From: Planctomycetales bacterium 10988
GTDB taxonomy: Bacteria; Planctomycetota; Planctomycetia; Pirellulales; Pb10988
Direction of reading: 5' to 3'
Length of the DNA stretch: 64,000 bases
Assembly: GCA_009664345.1 (NCBI GenBank)
Contig: CP043547.1
Coordinates: forward strand, 2,508,709-2,572,708
Below are positions 1 through 9,412 of the stretch, in pieces. The notes under the pieces were generated by a model that saw only the letters and a program-made list of their open reading frames with translations, was not told the DNA's origin and did not search any database. The translations under genes and the position numbers were made by a program. Each line of letters begins with the position of its first letter. Within the stretch, counting starts at the first letter, position 1.

Positions 1-1
1 A

Positions 2-649
2 GTTGTCGGGCTTTGTCTCTTTGCCATCTTTACTCCCCTTCTGCTTCCCAAAGCGGATACGGAAGTCGTCGAACTGGCCAAAGTCGCTGCCGGGGCCGCC
101 GTACTTCAGCTCACGATTCTCTTCACGATGCTCCTTCGTTTTGACTTTCGAGGCGATCTCCACCAGATGGACACGCTCAAGAGCTTACCGATTTCCGCCT
201 ATTCGATCGTGCTTGGGGAATTATTTGCCCCGATTCTGATTGCCTCCCTTGCTCAGCTCACCCTCCTGACAGGGATGGCGATGCTCTCCGATAATCCGAT
301 GCTCTTGCTATATGCTTTGTGGTTTGTCATTCCTTTGAACTTCCTCTTTTTCGGCCTGGAAAACCTTCTCTTCTTGCTCTTTCCGGTCCGCTCGGTGATG
401 TTCAATCCCGGCGATATTCAAGGTTTCGGGCATAATGTCGTCATGTTTGCCGTCAAAATGATGCTGCTAACGGTCTGCCTAACGATCGCATTCCTTCTCG
501 GTGGCATGGCTTATGTAGCTTTTAAAAGCAACGTAGATGTCTTCGTTGGCGTCAGTTGGACCATCATCACTCTCTTTGCCTTAAGTACTTTGCCACTCAT
601 CGCTTGGGCGTTTCAACGATTCGATCCGAGTATGGATCATCCTACTTAG
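2..649 (+). CDS. Putative ABC exporter membrane subunit, C-terminal part (gene starts before the window)
   Basis: The reading frame is open from the first bases of the window and stops at 649, so only the last 215 or so residues are present. The visible part is mostly hydrophobic with four to five membrane spans (for example around residues 70-100, 110-130 and 150-190 of the fragment). A soluble loop precedes them with the sequence DFRGDLHQMDTLKSLP. A loop of this kind, followed by LPIS and a span, is typical of the integral-membrane subunits of planctomycete 'putative ABC exporter' proteins. These work with a separate ATPase, which would lie upstream and is not visible. The substrate cannot be told. 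The family call is moderately sure; that it is a real coding region is very sure. Confidence 0.75.
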   Translation, partial: VVGLCLFAIFTPLLLPKADTEVVELAKVAAGAAVLQLTILFTMLLRFDFRGDLHQMDTLKSLPISAYSIVLGELFAPILIASLAQLTLLTGMAMLSDNPMLLLYALWFVIPLNFLFFGLENLLFLLFPVRSVMFNPGDIQGFGHNVVMFAVKMMLLTVCLTIAFLLGGMAYVAFKSNVDVFVGVSWTIITLFALSTLPLIAWAFQRFDPSMDHPT

Positions 650-957
650 TGGCTCCCGGAGAAGGAGAGCCTTTCATCGATCGAACCCGCCATGGTCAAT
701 AAAAAAGCCATTGAATAGCTTGCTAACTCAACTTTTCTTGGGAAAAAGCAATTCCTACCCTTGTCAGTCCTACCTTGGCCCTTCAACAATAAGTAATGAC
801 ATCACGCCCAACGACCAAGATATCCATTCTTCAAGTCAGGTAGGAAGTGTCAAAGGAACCACCGCCTTTGAGAAGTCTAACAGGGGAGACCTCTCATTGA
901 GGCGACGTTCCTGCTCGGTTTACCCTTTTTCTGACATAACTTTCAAAGGATGTATGT
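650..957. other. Intergenic region, 308 bases
   Basis: It holds a weak hairpin just after the upstream stop (GGCTC near 651 against GAGCC near 666, followed by TTTC), which could end the exporter transcript. The rest shows no convincing gene: the one long frame overlaps the start of the next gene and has no ribosome site or family likeness. A good Shine-Dalgarno (AAAGGA) sits eight bases before the ATG at 958. Confidence 0.5.
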
Positions 958-2079
958 ATGAAAGCGTCAAACTTGCCAATGGGTCGTCAACCTCTGGCCC
1001 TCATCATGACCCTTCTGGTGCTGACCGCCGCCACGTCCCTTCCCGCCCAAGAGACCGGGACAGCTTCTGTTCAAAAAGAGCAGATGATTACCAAAGCGAT
1101 TCAGTACTTGGAAAAAGCTCAGCTCGAAGACGGTTCTTATCAAACCGCGATGAAGCTCCCCGTGACCGCGATCGTCACCACCGGGGTGTTGCGTTCGGGC
1201 CGCTCCGCCAGTGATCCCTTAGTTGCCAAGAGTCTTTCCTACATTCAAGGCTTCGTTCAAGAAGACGGGGGAATCTACGCTCCGGACAGCACGCATCGCA
1301 ACTATGAAACGTGCATCGCCTTGCTCTGTATGTCGGAAGCCAATCGAGATGGCCGTTTCGACAAACTGATCCAAAATGCCAAAACCTTTATCACCGGGAT
1401 GCAATGGGATGAAGAAGATGGCACCGAGGTCACCGATCCCGCTTACGGCGGAGCAGGTTATGGACGCCATCGCCGCCCGGATCTTTCCAACACCCAATTC
1501 TTCATTGATGCCCTGCATGCCGCTGGGGTCGGCCCCGAAGAGGAAGCCATGAAGAAGGCGTTGGTCTTTATTTCTCGCTGCCAAAACCTGGAATCCGAGC
1601 ACAACACCTCGCCCTTCTCCGCCAAGGTCAATGATGGTGGGTTCTATTACACTGTTGCCGCCGGTGGCTCTAGCCAAGCTGGCGAAACCGAAGATGGCGG
1701 GCTGCGAAGTTATGCCTCGATGACCTACGCTGGTTTGAAGAGTATGATCTTCGCCGGGGTCGATGAAAGTGATCCGCGAGTCGAAGCCGCTTACAAGTGG
1801 GCCTGCAAGCATTACACCTTGGAAGAAAACCCCGGCATGGGGACCTCGGGACTCTTCTACTATTACCACACGTTCTCCAAAGCCCTTGATGCGATGGAAG
1901 TGGAAACGATGGTCGAAGAAAACGGCACCAAGCACGATTGGCAAGCCGAACTCGCAAAAGAGCTGGCCGAACGTCAAAACCCGGATGGTTCTTGGACCAA
2001 CGACAATCCACGCTGGATGGAAGGCGATCCGATCCTCACCACCGGATACAGCCTCTTAACGCTTAGCTATTGCGAATAG
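958..2079 (+). CDS. Exported prenyltransferase/squalene-oxidase repeat protein (terpene cyclase-like fold)
   Basis: The 373-residue product begins with a signal peptide (hydrophobic core about residues 13-29, cleavage near LPAQ). The mature part is built from repeats of the squalene-hopene cyclase/prenyltransferase beta type. Helix-pair repeats carry QLEDGSY (about 55), QEDGGIY (about 101), DGGFYYT (about 228) and QNPDGSW (about 342), the QxxDGSW-like turns that define these alpha-alpha barrels. There is no DxDD cyclase motif, so a cyclase reaction is not supported. Secreted planctomycete proteins of this class are of unknown role. The start has AAAGGA at proper spacing. It is transcribed towards the sulfatase at 2181 and shares a terminator with it. 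The fold is well supported; the function is unknown. Confidence 0.85.
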   Translation: MKASNLPMGRQPLALIMTLLVLTAATSLPAQETGTASVQKEQMITKAIQYLEKAQLEDGSYQTAMKLPVTAIVTTGVLRSGRSASDPLVAKSLSYIQGFVQEDGGIYAPDSTHRNYETCIALLCMSEANRDGRFDKLIQNAKTFITGMQWDEEDGTEVTDPAYGGAGYGRHRRPDLSNTQFFIDALHAAGVGPEEEAMKKALVFISRCQNLESEHNTSPFSAKVNDGGFYYTVAAGGSSQAGETEDGGLRSYASMTYAGLKSMIFAGVDESDPRVEAAYKWACKHYTLEENPGMGTSGLFYYYHTFSKALDAMEVETMVEENGTKHDWQAELAKELAERQNPDGSWTNDNPRWMEGDPILTTGYSLLTLSYCE

Positions 2080-2086
2080 ATTTTAT

Positions 2087-2100
2087 AAAAAGCACTTTTT
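2087..2100 (+). repeat. AT-flanked near-palindrome, form AAAAAGCACTTTTT
   Basis: A copy of the dispersed motif AAAA[GC][CT][AG]CTTTTT, eight bases after the stop of the gene at 958-2079 and ahead of the shared terminator. Confidence 0.7.
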
Positions 2101-2116
2101 GAGTTTTAACAAAAGA

Positions 2117-2152
2117 AAGCCCTTCCCCAAAAATCGTTCTAGGGAAGGGCTT
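2117..2152. terminator. Bidirectional intrinsic terminator
   Basis: AAGCCCTTCCC (2117-2127) pairs perfectly with GGGAAGGGCTT (2142-2152) around a 14-base loop. A run of A comes before it and a run of T after it. It sits between two convergent genes (stops at 2079 and 2181), so it can end both transcripts. Confidence 0.9.
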
Positions 2153-2180
2153 TTCTTGTTTAGATTTTGATGACAGAAGA

Positions 2181-3572
2181 TTACTTACGGCCGTTGGCTT
2201 TATCTTCCATTTCAATGCCGGCCATCCATTCGCGATAGATTTGTTCCATCGCCTCGACTCGCTTGGGATTTTCAAAAGCCAGGTTGGTTCGCTCGCCGAG
2301 ATCATCAGGCAGATAAACCAAAAAGCGCTTATCGCTTTTTGTAAGCGGAGCGGTATCGCTGCGATCGCGAGGGTCTCCCAATAACTTCCAATCTCCTTGA
2401 CGAACCGCCCACTGCGATCCCAACCGCCAGCAAAATTGATCATGCGGCGTTTTCGCCTTGGGGGAACGAATCACCTTGGCGATGCTCTTTCCATCCAACC
2501 ACTTTTGCGGAACCTCGGCATCTGTCAACTCTGCCAAGGTCGGCAGCCAATCGCAGCCCGTTACCATTTGACTGCGAACTTCTCCTTGCGGAAGTTCTCC
2601 CGGCCAAGCGATAATCGCCGGCACACGAATCCCCCCTTCGAACAGACAACCTTTCGCTCCGCGATACGGTCCGGCATTTCCACCGCCGAAGAAAGTTCGT
2701 TCTTCGGTCGAATGGCCATGATCAGATTGAAAGACAACAATTGTCTCCTTTTCCAACCCAGCTTCTTTCAAGGTCTGGAGCACTTTGCCGATGGTTTCAT
2801 CCATCGTCGAGACGAAGGCTGCATACTCTTTCCGGGGCGAAGGCAAATCGCGATAGTGTTCTCGCCACTTCTCGGTCCCTTGCAACGGATAGTGCGGTAA
2901 GTTAATCGCCCAGTACAGAAAGAACGGATTGTCCCGCTTTTGCTTGATAAAGTTCTGACATTCTCGCACCATCAGATCGGGGAAGAATTTTCCGTCCTCC
3001 CAGACCTCCTTCCCATCTCGCCAGAGGTCATGCCGATTCGGCCCGTTCCAGTAGAAAAAATGCGAATAGTTATCGATACATCCTCCCATGTGGCCAAAGG
3101 AAGAATCAAACCCTTGTCCCAGCGGCGTTGTCTCCGGAGTGTAACCCAAGTGCCATTTGCCAACATGCCCTGTATCGTAGCCGGCCTCTTTGAACATTTC
3201 CGCCATCGTGAATTCGTCAGGCGGCATGCCGGGCTTACCTTTGGAACTTGAAACATTCCCAGGAACTCCGGCACGAAACGGCGTCCGTCCGGTCATCAAT
3301 CCGGCTCGCGATGGGGAGCAAACCGCCGAAGCAGCATAAAATTGATCAAAGCGAACGCCCCGTTCGGCCAGGCCGTCAAGGTGCGGGGTCATCAAGTCCT
3401 TCGCCCCATAACAATTCAGGTCAATCGAACCTTGATCATCCGTAAAGATGATGACCACATTCGGCCGGGAGCTTTCCGCATTCGCCACGCGATCGGATAC
3501 CTCGCCGCCGATCAGGCAAGCCACGCACCCAACCAAGGATTGAAGCAAGAGAAATCTATTCGCAAATAACAT
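2181..3572 (-). CDS. Exported sulfatase (formylglycine type, arylsulfatase family S1)
   Basis: The 463-residue product has an N-terminal signal peptide (about 1-32). It then shows the sulfatase core: the metal-binding FTDDQG near residue 43 and the CSPSR formylglycine motif at residues 85-89, where the Cys is oxidised by a sulfatase-maturing enzyme. HVGKWHLGY (about 137) and QSDHG (about 284) supply further active-site His, Lys and Asp. It should remove sulfate esters from extracellular or periplasmic polysaccharide; the sugar cannot be told from sequence. The ATG is preceded by AAAGGAA. The end of the gene contains a hairpin, AAAAAGCG/CGCTTTTT (2320-2340), resembling a decayed copy of the dispersed motif. 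It lies directly downstream of the large PPC protein and may be transcribed with it. Confidence 0.93.
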   Translation of the reverse strand: MLFANRFLLLQSLVGCVACLIGGEVSDRVANAESSRPNVVIIFTDDQGSIDLNCYGAKDLMTPHLDGLAERGVRFDQFYAASAVCSPSRAGLMTGRTPFRAGVPGNVSSSKGKPGMPPDEFTMAEMFKEAGYDTGHVGKWHLGYTPETTPLGQGFDSSFGHMGGCIDNYSHFFYWNGPNRHDLWRDGKEVWEDGKFFPDLMVRECQNFIKQKRDNPFFLYWAINLPHYPLQGTEKWREHYRDLPSPRKEYAAFVSTMDETIGKVLQTLKEAGLEKETIVVFQSDHGHSTEERTFFGGGNAGPYRGAKGCLFEGGIRVPAIIAWPGELPQGEVRSQMVTGCDWLPTLAELTDAEVPQKWLDGKSIAKVIRSPKAKTPHDQFCWRLGSQWAVRQGDWKLLGDPRDRSDTAPLTKSDKRFLVYLPDDLGERTNLAFENPKRVEAMEQIYREWMAGIEMEDKANGRK

Positions 3573-3690
3573 TCAGTAACTTTCCTTTCATTGCTTTGTA
3601 ATTTTATCAATGAATCAAATTCGAAAACTCTATAGACTTTGCCATCCACAAAAAGAGAGAGGGCGTTCCTCTCTCTATCCGTTACTTCTT

Positions 3691-6669
3691 CTATTGTTTT
3701 GCCTTCGCAGCGGGTTCCTTCTTCTTGCTCTTCGCCCCCGGCAAAGGTGGAAAATCTTCTTTCGACCTCGCAAGTCCGATGTGATCGAAGCCCGCTTCTT
3801 TCCCATCTTCAGGAGTCAAAGCCAACCCGTTCAAGGTAAACTCCCCGAAGTCCGCAAAGAGATCCCGCGTGACGACTTGCCAATCACTTGGAATCTTTTC
3901 GCTGACCGTGATCGCTGGCAAACGGGGATGTACTTCCCCCGCGAGATACCGATACTCCGGGCCATCCTGTCCCTTTCGCGCTCCCCAAGCCCCGTTGGCA
4001 TTGAACTGCAAGAGCACCCGCGCCCCTTCCACTTTCTTCCAAGCAAAACGGAGATAACGGAACTCACCAGGGCCGGGATTTTCTCGAATGGCATAAGCCC
4101 AGCCCGGCATTTGCGGCTGATGAACTTGTGGAGGCAAGACGCGAAGCGAATATTTTCCAGAGAACGGGTCTTTCGGATTGATCAAGGCAATCAATTTATC
4201 TTTGCTCAACCAAGCCGCCATCTCGGGCTGATCTTCGAAGATGGAGACAAAGTTGCCCAGCGGTTCCGGGGCACTCCCCGGTTGCACGTCCAACTTGATC
4301 GGGACCGGATTCGACTGCAACTCCGGTCGCAACACACTCAAAGCGACAACCTTCAAATCCGCTTTTTGGATGTCCGGCATCTCTTGCGGAAAGTGAACGG
4401 GGATGGAAAACTTCGATTGATTGGAAAAGACCCAAGCTGCTAGCGGCGGCACCTTGTTAGGTAGCCCTTCCACCCGCACGAGCACATGATGATTGAAGCC
4501 TTGCGTCCTTACGACTTCCCCGGTGATTTCACCCGTCTCGCCGGCACCAAGGCGGGCTAGGATCGGACCTTGGTTATCAACTTTGAGCTGCAATGGAGAT
4601 TGCGGAGTCAAGCGAAAGACCGGCGTTGAGGCCGTAGCAATCACTTTATTTCCCGCCTCGTTAAGCATTTCGGCCTTAATCGCAAAGTCATACGGCATTC
4701 CCGGTAAGTCCGCCGGCACCATCAGGGTCAGCTCAACTTCGTTCTGCTCCCCATCGATGGCCTTCTCTTCCTTCAATCGCAAAGTCTTTTCCACATCGGT
4801 CACGAATCGATTCCGCTCGCGCCGCTGTGGAGGTTTTTGCGAAGTCGCCAGCTTGAACCGCAACCCGCCTTCGTGCCCTTCTTCGCGTTGAATCAACAGC
4901 TTCAAAGGCAAAAAGTGGTCTTTGGGTAGTCCTTGCGGAGGTTCTTCCCACACAAGGTGGAACGGCAACTTCGGCCCGGTCGCGATCCCGATCGCATTTC
5001 GCAACCATGGCTGTAACATGCTCGCTTGTGTTTCTTCCAATAGGACCGGCCGTGTCACCGGAACGGGTCCGTCAAGATTCGTTCCCGTTATCGAAAGCAA
5101 ACCAGCATACGGTTCGATCTCTTCCGGCGTGGTGAAGGTGACCAGCATCTCCGTAGCTTTCGCGGGAATTTCTTGAGGATGGACTTCGACCCCGTCCGGC
5201 ACTCCAGCAAAGCGAAGTTGAATCCGGCCGTTATAACCATTGCGTTCCACCGCGATGCGGGCCATCGTCGAACCACCGGGCAACAACTGAACGGCATCGG
5301 CTTCGGCAAACGTCAAATGAAAGTCGGCCATCGTGCTCGGCCGTAATTCAAGTCGATAGACGGAATCCTCCCCGCCATTACTTAACAGGTCCCGGATTTC
5401 CAAGAAGACTTCGTTCACGTTCTTAGGAACTTGATAGGTAAAGACCGGATCGACGGAGACGGCTTGATCATCTTTATTCAAAAGTACTTTTCGATTCTTG
5501 TCGCGAAGGATCATCACTGCATCGAGTTCGGAACCCATTCGATTCGCCACGAGTTCCGCTTGGAACTTCGTCCCTGGTGTGACTTCGATCCGATATCGAT
5601 CGACTTCGCCCGGTTGAGAAATCCGCCCGTTGATGCCAACTCCCAGCGGGACGGTCACCGCCTCATTGGGTGCCGTTCGCAGTTCGGCTTCGGACTGATC
5701 CGGCAAGTCGCTGACAAAGATCGCCGGACTTGGCCCGGTCATGCCCACTACTGGCGGTTGCGGCAAAGGCTGATATTTCGTCGGTTTCAAAGGCATTTGT
5801 AAGGAACGGTAGCCCTCTGGAAGATTCGTCTTCAGCAGTTCGAAGCCAACCTGATCCGCGGCATGGGTGCCGAGCGGAAAGGCGAGATCGGTGTAATACA
5901 GATCGCTGCCAATCTTCAACCGGAACTGATTTACCCGGCCTCCTTTGAAGGTGAGGTCATGCAACTTCACCGTATATTTTCCGGAAGTCGGCAAGGTGAC
6001 GATCATCCGCACATCGCCGCCCAGCCGGTTTTCGCCATGCCCCCAAGCGAGCGGAATCCCATTGGCGTCTTGCAGTTCGAGGACCGGACGAATGTCCGAC
6101 CCAAGGCGTGTCGACTCGACTTCGAAGATCATCTGTTGGTCGGCTTGACCTTCAAAAGTGGTTTTTAGGATCAGCGGCCCGCCGACTCGACCACTGAACG
6201 AAATCGGTAGCGATTCGACTTGCTCTTGAAAAACGGCCTGCTTCAAATGATCGACGCCGAGCAGGATCGGACTGGAAATCCCCTCCGCATTCGCGATCCA
6301 AAAGGGATAAATACCTGGGCTGGTATCCGCCGGCAAAGAAATATCAAGAAAGGCCCGCCGGTCCACGCTTCGCTCTTGCAGCTCATAAGAGAATTCCGGC
6401 AAGGTGGAAAGCACCGTGATTGGCCCAGCGAGGTTTATCCCTCGAAGGTCGAGTGTCGTCTTGGCCCCGATTTGCAGTCCGTACAAATTCGAGGTTGTGA
6501 CCTTCGGCGGGTCCGCCTGCAAAAGAGATGGAAAGAAAAGCCAACTTGCCAATAAACAAAAAGCAACAGACCAACCGCTTCGATAGGCCCAGGGCTTTCG
6601 TAAATAATAAGTGATCGACTGCCCGGATACCGGGGGGTTATCCGACAGGGTGAATAGTAAATCGCGCAT
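3691..6669 (-). CDS. Large exported protein with pre-peptidase C-terminal (PPC) domains
   Basis: I chose the ATG at 6669 because GGAGGAAGG lies six bases upstream. The frame is open further up to 6792, but that stretch has no ribosome site and carries the dispersed motif. The product is then 992 residues. A signal anchor or signal peptide ends near LLQADPP (about residue 50). Several beta-rich domains follow. At least one, about residues 330-460, matches the PPC type (VDRYRIEVTPGTKFQAEL, then a D-rich turn and VYRLEL). The last 150 residues look like a jelly-roll ligand-binding domain, ending in a Lys/Ala-rich tail. Planctomycetes encode many such secreted proteins, often beside sulfatases. 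Enzyme activity is not evident; a binding or structural role is an inference. Confidence 0.8.
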   Translation of the reverse strand: MRDLLFTLSDNPPVSGQSITYYLRKPWAYRSGWSVAFCLLASWLFFPSLLQADPPKVTTSNLYGLQIGAKTTLDLRGINLAGPITVLSTLPEFSYELQERSVDRRAFLDISLPADTSPGIYPFWIANAEGISSPILLGVDHLKQAVFQEQVESLPISFSGRVGGPLILKTTFEGQADQQMIFEVESTRLGSDIRPVLELQDANGIPLAWGHGENRLGGDVRMIVTLPTSGKYTVKLHDLTFKGGRVNQFRLKIGSDLYYTDLAFPLGTHAADQVGFELLKTNLPEGYRSLQMPLKPTKYQPLPQPPVVGMTGPSPAIFVSDLPDQSEAELRTAPNEAVTVPLGVGINGRISQPGEVDRYRIEVTPGTKFQAELVANRMGSELDAVMILRDKNRKVLLNKDDQAVSVDPVFTYQVPKNVNEVFLEIRDLLSNGGEDSVYRLELRPSTMADFHLTFAEADAVQLLPGGSTMARIAVERNGYNGRIQLRFAGVPDGVEVHPQEIPAKATEMLVTFTTPEEIEPYAGLLSITGTNLDGPVPVTRPVLLEETQASMLQPWLRNAIGIATGPKLPFHLVWEEPPQGLPKDHFLPLKLLIQREEGHEGGLRFKLATSQKPPQRRERNRFVTDVEKTLRLKEEKAIDGEQNEVELTLMVPADLPGMPYDFAIKAEMLNEAGNKVIATASTPVFRLTPQSPLQLKVDNQGPILARLGAGETGEITGEVVRTQGFNHHVLVRVEGLPNKVPPLAAWVFSNQSKFSIPVHFPQEMPDIQKADLKVVALSVLRPELQSNPVPIKLDVQPGSAPEPLGNFVSIFEDQPEMAAWLSKDKLIALINPKDPFSGKYSLRVLPPQVHQPQMPGWAYAIRENPGPGEFRYLRFAWKKVEGARVLLQFNANGAWGARKGQDGPEYRYLAGEVHPRLPAITVSEKIPSDWQVVTRDLFADFGEFTLNGLALTPEDGKEAGFDHIGLARSKEDFPPLPGAKSKKKEPAAKAKQ
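5480..5491 (+). repeat. Near-palindrome AAAAGTACTTTT inside the PPC gene
   Basis: A shorter copy of the dispersed motif within coding sequence, where the minus strand reads Val-Leu-Leu. It may be chance, but it keeps the GTAC core. Confidence 0.35.
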
Positions 6670-6760
6670 GAACCTTCCTCCAACGCGAGCGGTGGGAACT
6701 ACGTGAATGCTCGCTCTCGCTTCCTGCTGCGAATCATCAAGCGATGCCATCACCTCTTCT

Positions 6761-6774
6761 AAAAAGCACTTTTT
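6761..6774 (+). repeat. Near-palindrome AAAAAGCACTTTTT upstream of the PPC gene
   Basis: With the start at 6669 this copy lies about 90 bases upstream of the PPC gene, in a promoter-like position. Confidence 0.7.
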
Positions 6775-7022
6775 ACTTTTCGAGGCAGGCAAGACTCAAT
6801 TCGCAGACTCTGAAGCAGAGCAAGCAACCGAAGTGGCCACGTTCCGAGTATTTCGAACGACCCCATCCAGGCCAAGGGTTAGGATTTTAAGGCGAATGGG
6901 TAGGAGGGCGTCCCGGTTCGCCAATCAACAATCTTCCGAAAATAGTCATTTTGACAGGCCCTACCCCCAAAGTCGAGTCCTTTCAGGGTATCCATCAAAA
7001 TTTCCCAATCTATAAACAAAAA

Positions 7023-7053
7023 GCGTGACTCTTAATTCATTTAAAAGTCACGC
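7023..7053 (-). terminator. Intrinsic terminator downstream of the BON gene
   Basis: GCGTGACT (7023-7030) pairs with AGTCACGC (7046-7053). Read on the minus strand the stem is followed by TTTTTGTTT, as expected for a terminator of the BON transcript. Confidence 0.75.
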
Positions 7054-7137
7054 CAAGAAGGAGGTTTGGGGGCGGAAGAAGTTTTTGTTGGAACGCTCTC
7101 GCCTGATGGTTCGTCAAGAACTTGCTTTCGCCTTTTC

Positions 7138-7151
7138 AAAAACCGCTTTTT
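7138..7151 (+). repeat. Near-palindrome AAAAACCGCTTTTT
   Basis: An intergenic copy between the BON gene and its terminator, with core CCGC. Confidence 0.65.
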
Positions 7152-7161
7152 AAGAGAGACG

Positions 7162-7243
7162 AAGAGCCGGTGGTCAAAACGATTCAGAATCAGGTAAACA
7201 CCTGGAAAAGGTGACTCCTAATTTACTTTTGACCACAAACTCT
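7162..7243 (-). repeat. Short MITE-like element, copy 1
   Basis: About 80 bases bounded by inverted repeats GTGGTCAAAA (7170-7179) and TTTTGACCAC (7227-7236), with AGAGTTT and GGCTCTT at the outer ends. The minus strand matches the plus strand of 16815-16895 over most of its length, including a shared AGTCACC and CAGG. It abuts the stop codon of the BON gene. No coding capacity. Confidence 0.55.
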
Positions 7244-7523
7244 AAGAAGCCTTCGAGAGTCGCGTTTTGGACGCGGCGGCTTCGGCAGCTTGGACATCGA
7301 CCTGATCGATGAGCGACAAGACACCGGCCACGCGACGGCAACAGGCTTCTCCGACTTCTTTGTCATAGCGGGTTTGGACGCGTCCTCGCAGAGTGACCAC
7401 GCCGCCATCGACCTCCACTTCGAGGTCCTTGAGAGCCGGATTGCGATCATTTAAATAATTCGCAACACGACGCTGGAGGGATTGATCCGTTAAGCGAGAT
7501 TCCTTCACTTGTTGGACCTTCAT
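7242..7523 (-). CDS. BON domain protein
   Basis: The start at 7523 is preceded by AAGGAGATGCCCA, a strong ribosome site, giving 93 residues rather than the longer open frame. Nearly the whole protein is one BON domain: a helix (DQSLQRRVANYLNDR), then LKDLEVEVDGGVVTLRGRV with the conserved Gly, then a Cys-Cys-containing helix and a final VDVQAA strand. BON domains bind membranes or other proteins and are common in osmotic-stress and envelope proteins. There is no signal peptide, so this one should be cytoplasmic. A MITE-like repeat begins at its stop codon and a terminator follows. Confidence 0.85.
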   Translation of the reverse strand: MKVQQVKESRLTDQSLQRRVANYLNDRNPALKDLEVEVDGGVVTLRGRVQTRYDKEVGEACCRRVAGVLSLIDQVDVQAAEAAASKTRLSKAS

Positions 7524-7681
7524 TGGGCATCTCCTTTTCATGCCGGGGGTGTAAAGACCATCCATGTGGAGAAACGCTCGTCTTGGCAATTAATCTATGT
7601 GTGTTCCAAGAGCGGTTCGTTCTCCTTGGAAAATACGCCCGCCTAGGTCGTATTTCCCATCAGCCGAGACCCGCTCTTTCC

Positions 7682-7694
7682 AAAAGTACTTTTT
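7682..7694 (+). repeat. Near-palindrome AAAAGTACTTTTT upstream of the BON gene
   Basis: An intergenic copy with the palindromic GTAC core, 160 bases upstream of the BON start. Confidence 0.65.
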
Positions 7695-7788
7695 GAAAAA
7701 GAAGAACGCGTCTCGGTTGTTCGGTTCAAGGAGGGAAGCTTGCAACTCGTGTGCAGGCGGAAGGAGGGTCTGGTGTTTGCCTCGAAAT

Positions 7789-9168
7789 TTACCACTTCGG
7801 CGGGCGTGGCAAATTTCCTAAACAGAGGCCCGGTCCTTCGAGCATAGAGGTATCAAGCGTTCCATCCTGGATTATAAACATGCCGGGGAAGGCGTCTGTC
7901 CAGCCTTGATTGCCGGAGGGGCAATACTGCCGGGCGTTCCCTTCAATGGCAGCAACGGTCGGAATGCGGGCGGATAAACTTGCCGAGTGCAAGAACGAAG
8001 CCCCTGGGCAGGTCAAATCTTGCACACATAGAAACATCTCGTATTTTTGCGCGGCGGCGGCCATGAAGAGCGCCCCGGTTTGGCCTTTGCATGCCTTCAG
8101 GGCGACGCCGGAATAACCTAAATCCCGGGCCAACAAAAGACTTTCTAAGTCCGTTAAACTTTCATCGATGACGACCGGCTTGAGCTTGGCCGCTTCGTGC
8201 ATCTTGCCGCTATTGACATTCTTCAAATCGCGGTTGGTCGGCTGTTCCAAATACTGGACGCGATCGTAGCCAGCGGGGGATTTCTCTTGAAGTTGCCTCA
8301 AAAACTCCAACACATACTCTACCGATTCGCAACGTTCATTGAAATCAAGGGAGTAAAACCACTCTTCGCAACCACGGGCGGTTTGGGCTTCCGCGGCGAC
8401 TTTTTCGATCGAAACAACGCGGTTGACATCCCAATCCAGATCATCGCCGGCGAGTTTAATTTTAAGGTGCGTCAGCCCTTCTTTGGTGATCCACTCGCCG
8501 AGGGTTTCCGGAATATCATCATTCAGCCGCTCGGGGATATCGGCTTCCGTCAAAGGATCAAGAGCGCCAACCAAGTGATAGAGCGGCATGCGGGGTTTGG
8601 GCTTCCGCAAAGTATACATATCCAGCGTTTCGCCGGAAAAGTCCGGCCCAAGATAAGAACCGAGGTCGCGATTCACATAATCGGAGCCGAGGAGATTGTA
8701 AGAATTCTCCCTTAAAACCATGCCAAAAGCATCGTGAATGGCCGCTTCGAACGGACTGGCAACGACCAATTGAGCCAGACGCGGCATCGGTTCGGATAGG
8801 CCGAGGGCTTCGCGAACGCCTTCGGCGGAGGGGTCGTGCTCGGTTTCCAACTCGTAGGTGATTTCCAACGGATGACCATATTCGCCGTAATCATCGTAGC
8901 CAAGACAGAGATGATCGGCCAAGACAAGCATTGCTTCAAGCGTCTGAGCATTCGTCAGCTCGGAACTCGGCCACGCCCACGTCGAGTTCATCGGCATCGA
9001 GCCAAATCCGGTGGCTTGCCGCCCGTCGCGAGTTTCGACTTTAATTGTCACATTGAGAAGAACGGCCTCGTTCATCACGCGGCCGCCGAACTTCATCGGG
9101 GTGCGGTACGCGATTGTTTGTCTTGAACAGGTCGCATCTAACAGACGAATATCCGTGGAGTGAGCCAA
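7789..9168 (-). CDS. Enolase-superfamily enzyme (mandelate racemase/muconate lactonizing type)
   Basis: This 459-residue cytoplasmic enzyme starts at TTG with AGGAG six bases upstream. It carries the superfamily signature: LKIKL (about residue 236, the KxK base), LDFNE (about 272), EQP (about 310) and IDES (about 335) as the three metal ligands, and KACKG (about 358) for the opposite catalytic Lys. Such enzymes abstract a proton next to a carboxylate and then racemise, cycloisomerise or dehydrate the substrate. The N-terminal capping domain is longer than in dipeptide epimerases, and the substrate cannot be assigned. No sugar or aromatic catabolic gene lies beside it. The class is firm; the reaction is open. 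Confidence 0.85.
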   Translation of the reverse strand: MAHSTDIRLLDATCSRQTIAYRTPMKFGGRVMNEAVLLNVTIKVETRDGRQATGFGSMPMNSTWAWPSSELTNAQTLEAMLVLADHLCLGYDDYGEYGHPLEITYELETEHDPSAEGVREALGLSEPMPRLAQLVVASPFEAAIHDAFGMVLRENSYNLLGSDYVNRDLGSYLGPDFSGETLDMYTLRKPKPRMPLYHLVGALDPLTEADIPERLNDDIPETLGEWITKEGLTHLKIKLAGDDLDWDVNRVVSIEKVAAEAQTARGCEEWFYSLDFNERCESVEYVLEFLRQLQEKSPAGYDRVQYLEQPTNRDLKNVNSGKMHEAAKLKPVVIDESLTDLESLLLARDLGYSGVALKACKGQTGALFMAAAAQKYEMFLCVQDLTCPGASFLHSASLSARIPTVAAIEGNARQYCPSGNQGWTDAFPGMFIIQDGTLDTSMLEGPGLCLGNLPRPPKW

Positions 9169-9412
9169 CTGCTGCTCCTAGGCTACCAGACAAATCCATG
9201 CCCTATTTCACTGTATCCATTCGCTTAAACAACCGGCCTGTGCGTGCGGCGTGGTTCTTTTCTTGTTGAAAGGAGGGAACTGGTTGTCGGTTTCAATGAG
9301 GGAGGCTAACGACCTTTGCATCCATCGCAAAGCAATTGGGCTTTAATATATCGGAGAAGTCCTATGGAAAGCAAGCGAACTTTCCGACCCTTTCGCAAAA
9401 GGCGGAAGATAC

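Noticed and set aside
711-1214. Open frame of 167 codons on the plus strand before and inside the first exported protein gene
   Set aside because: No ribosome site, no family likeness, low-complexity composition, and it overlaps the well-supported gene starting at 958.
6670-6792. N-terminal extension of the PPC protein to 6792
   Set aside because: The extension has no ribosome site and codes an odd polar stretch, while the ATG at 6669 has GGAGGAAGG at ideal spacing.
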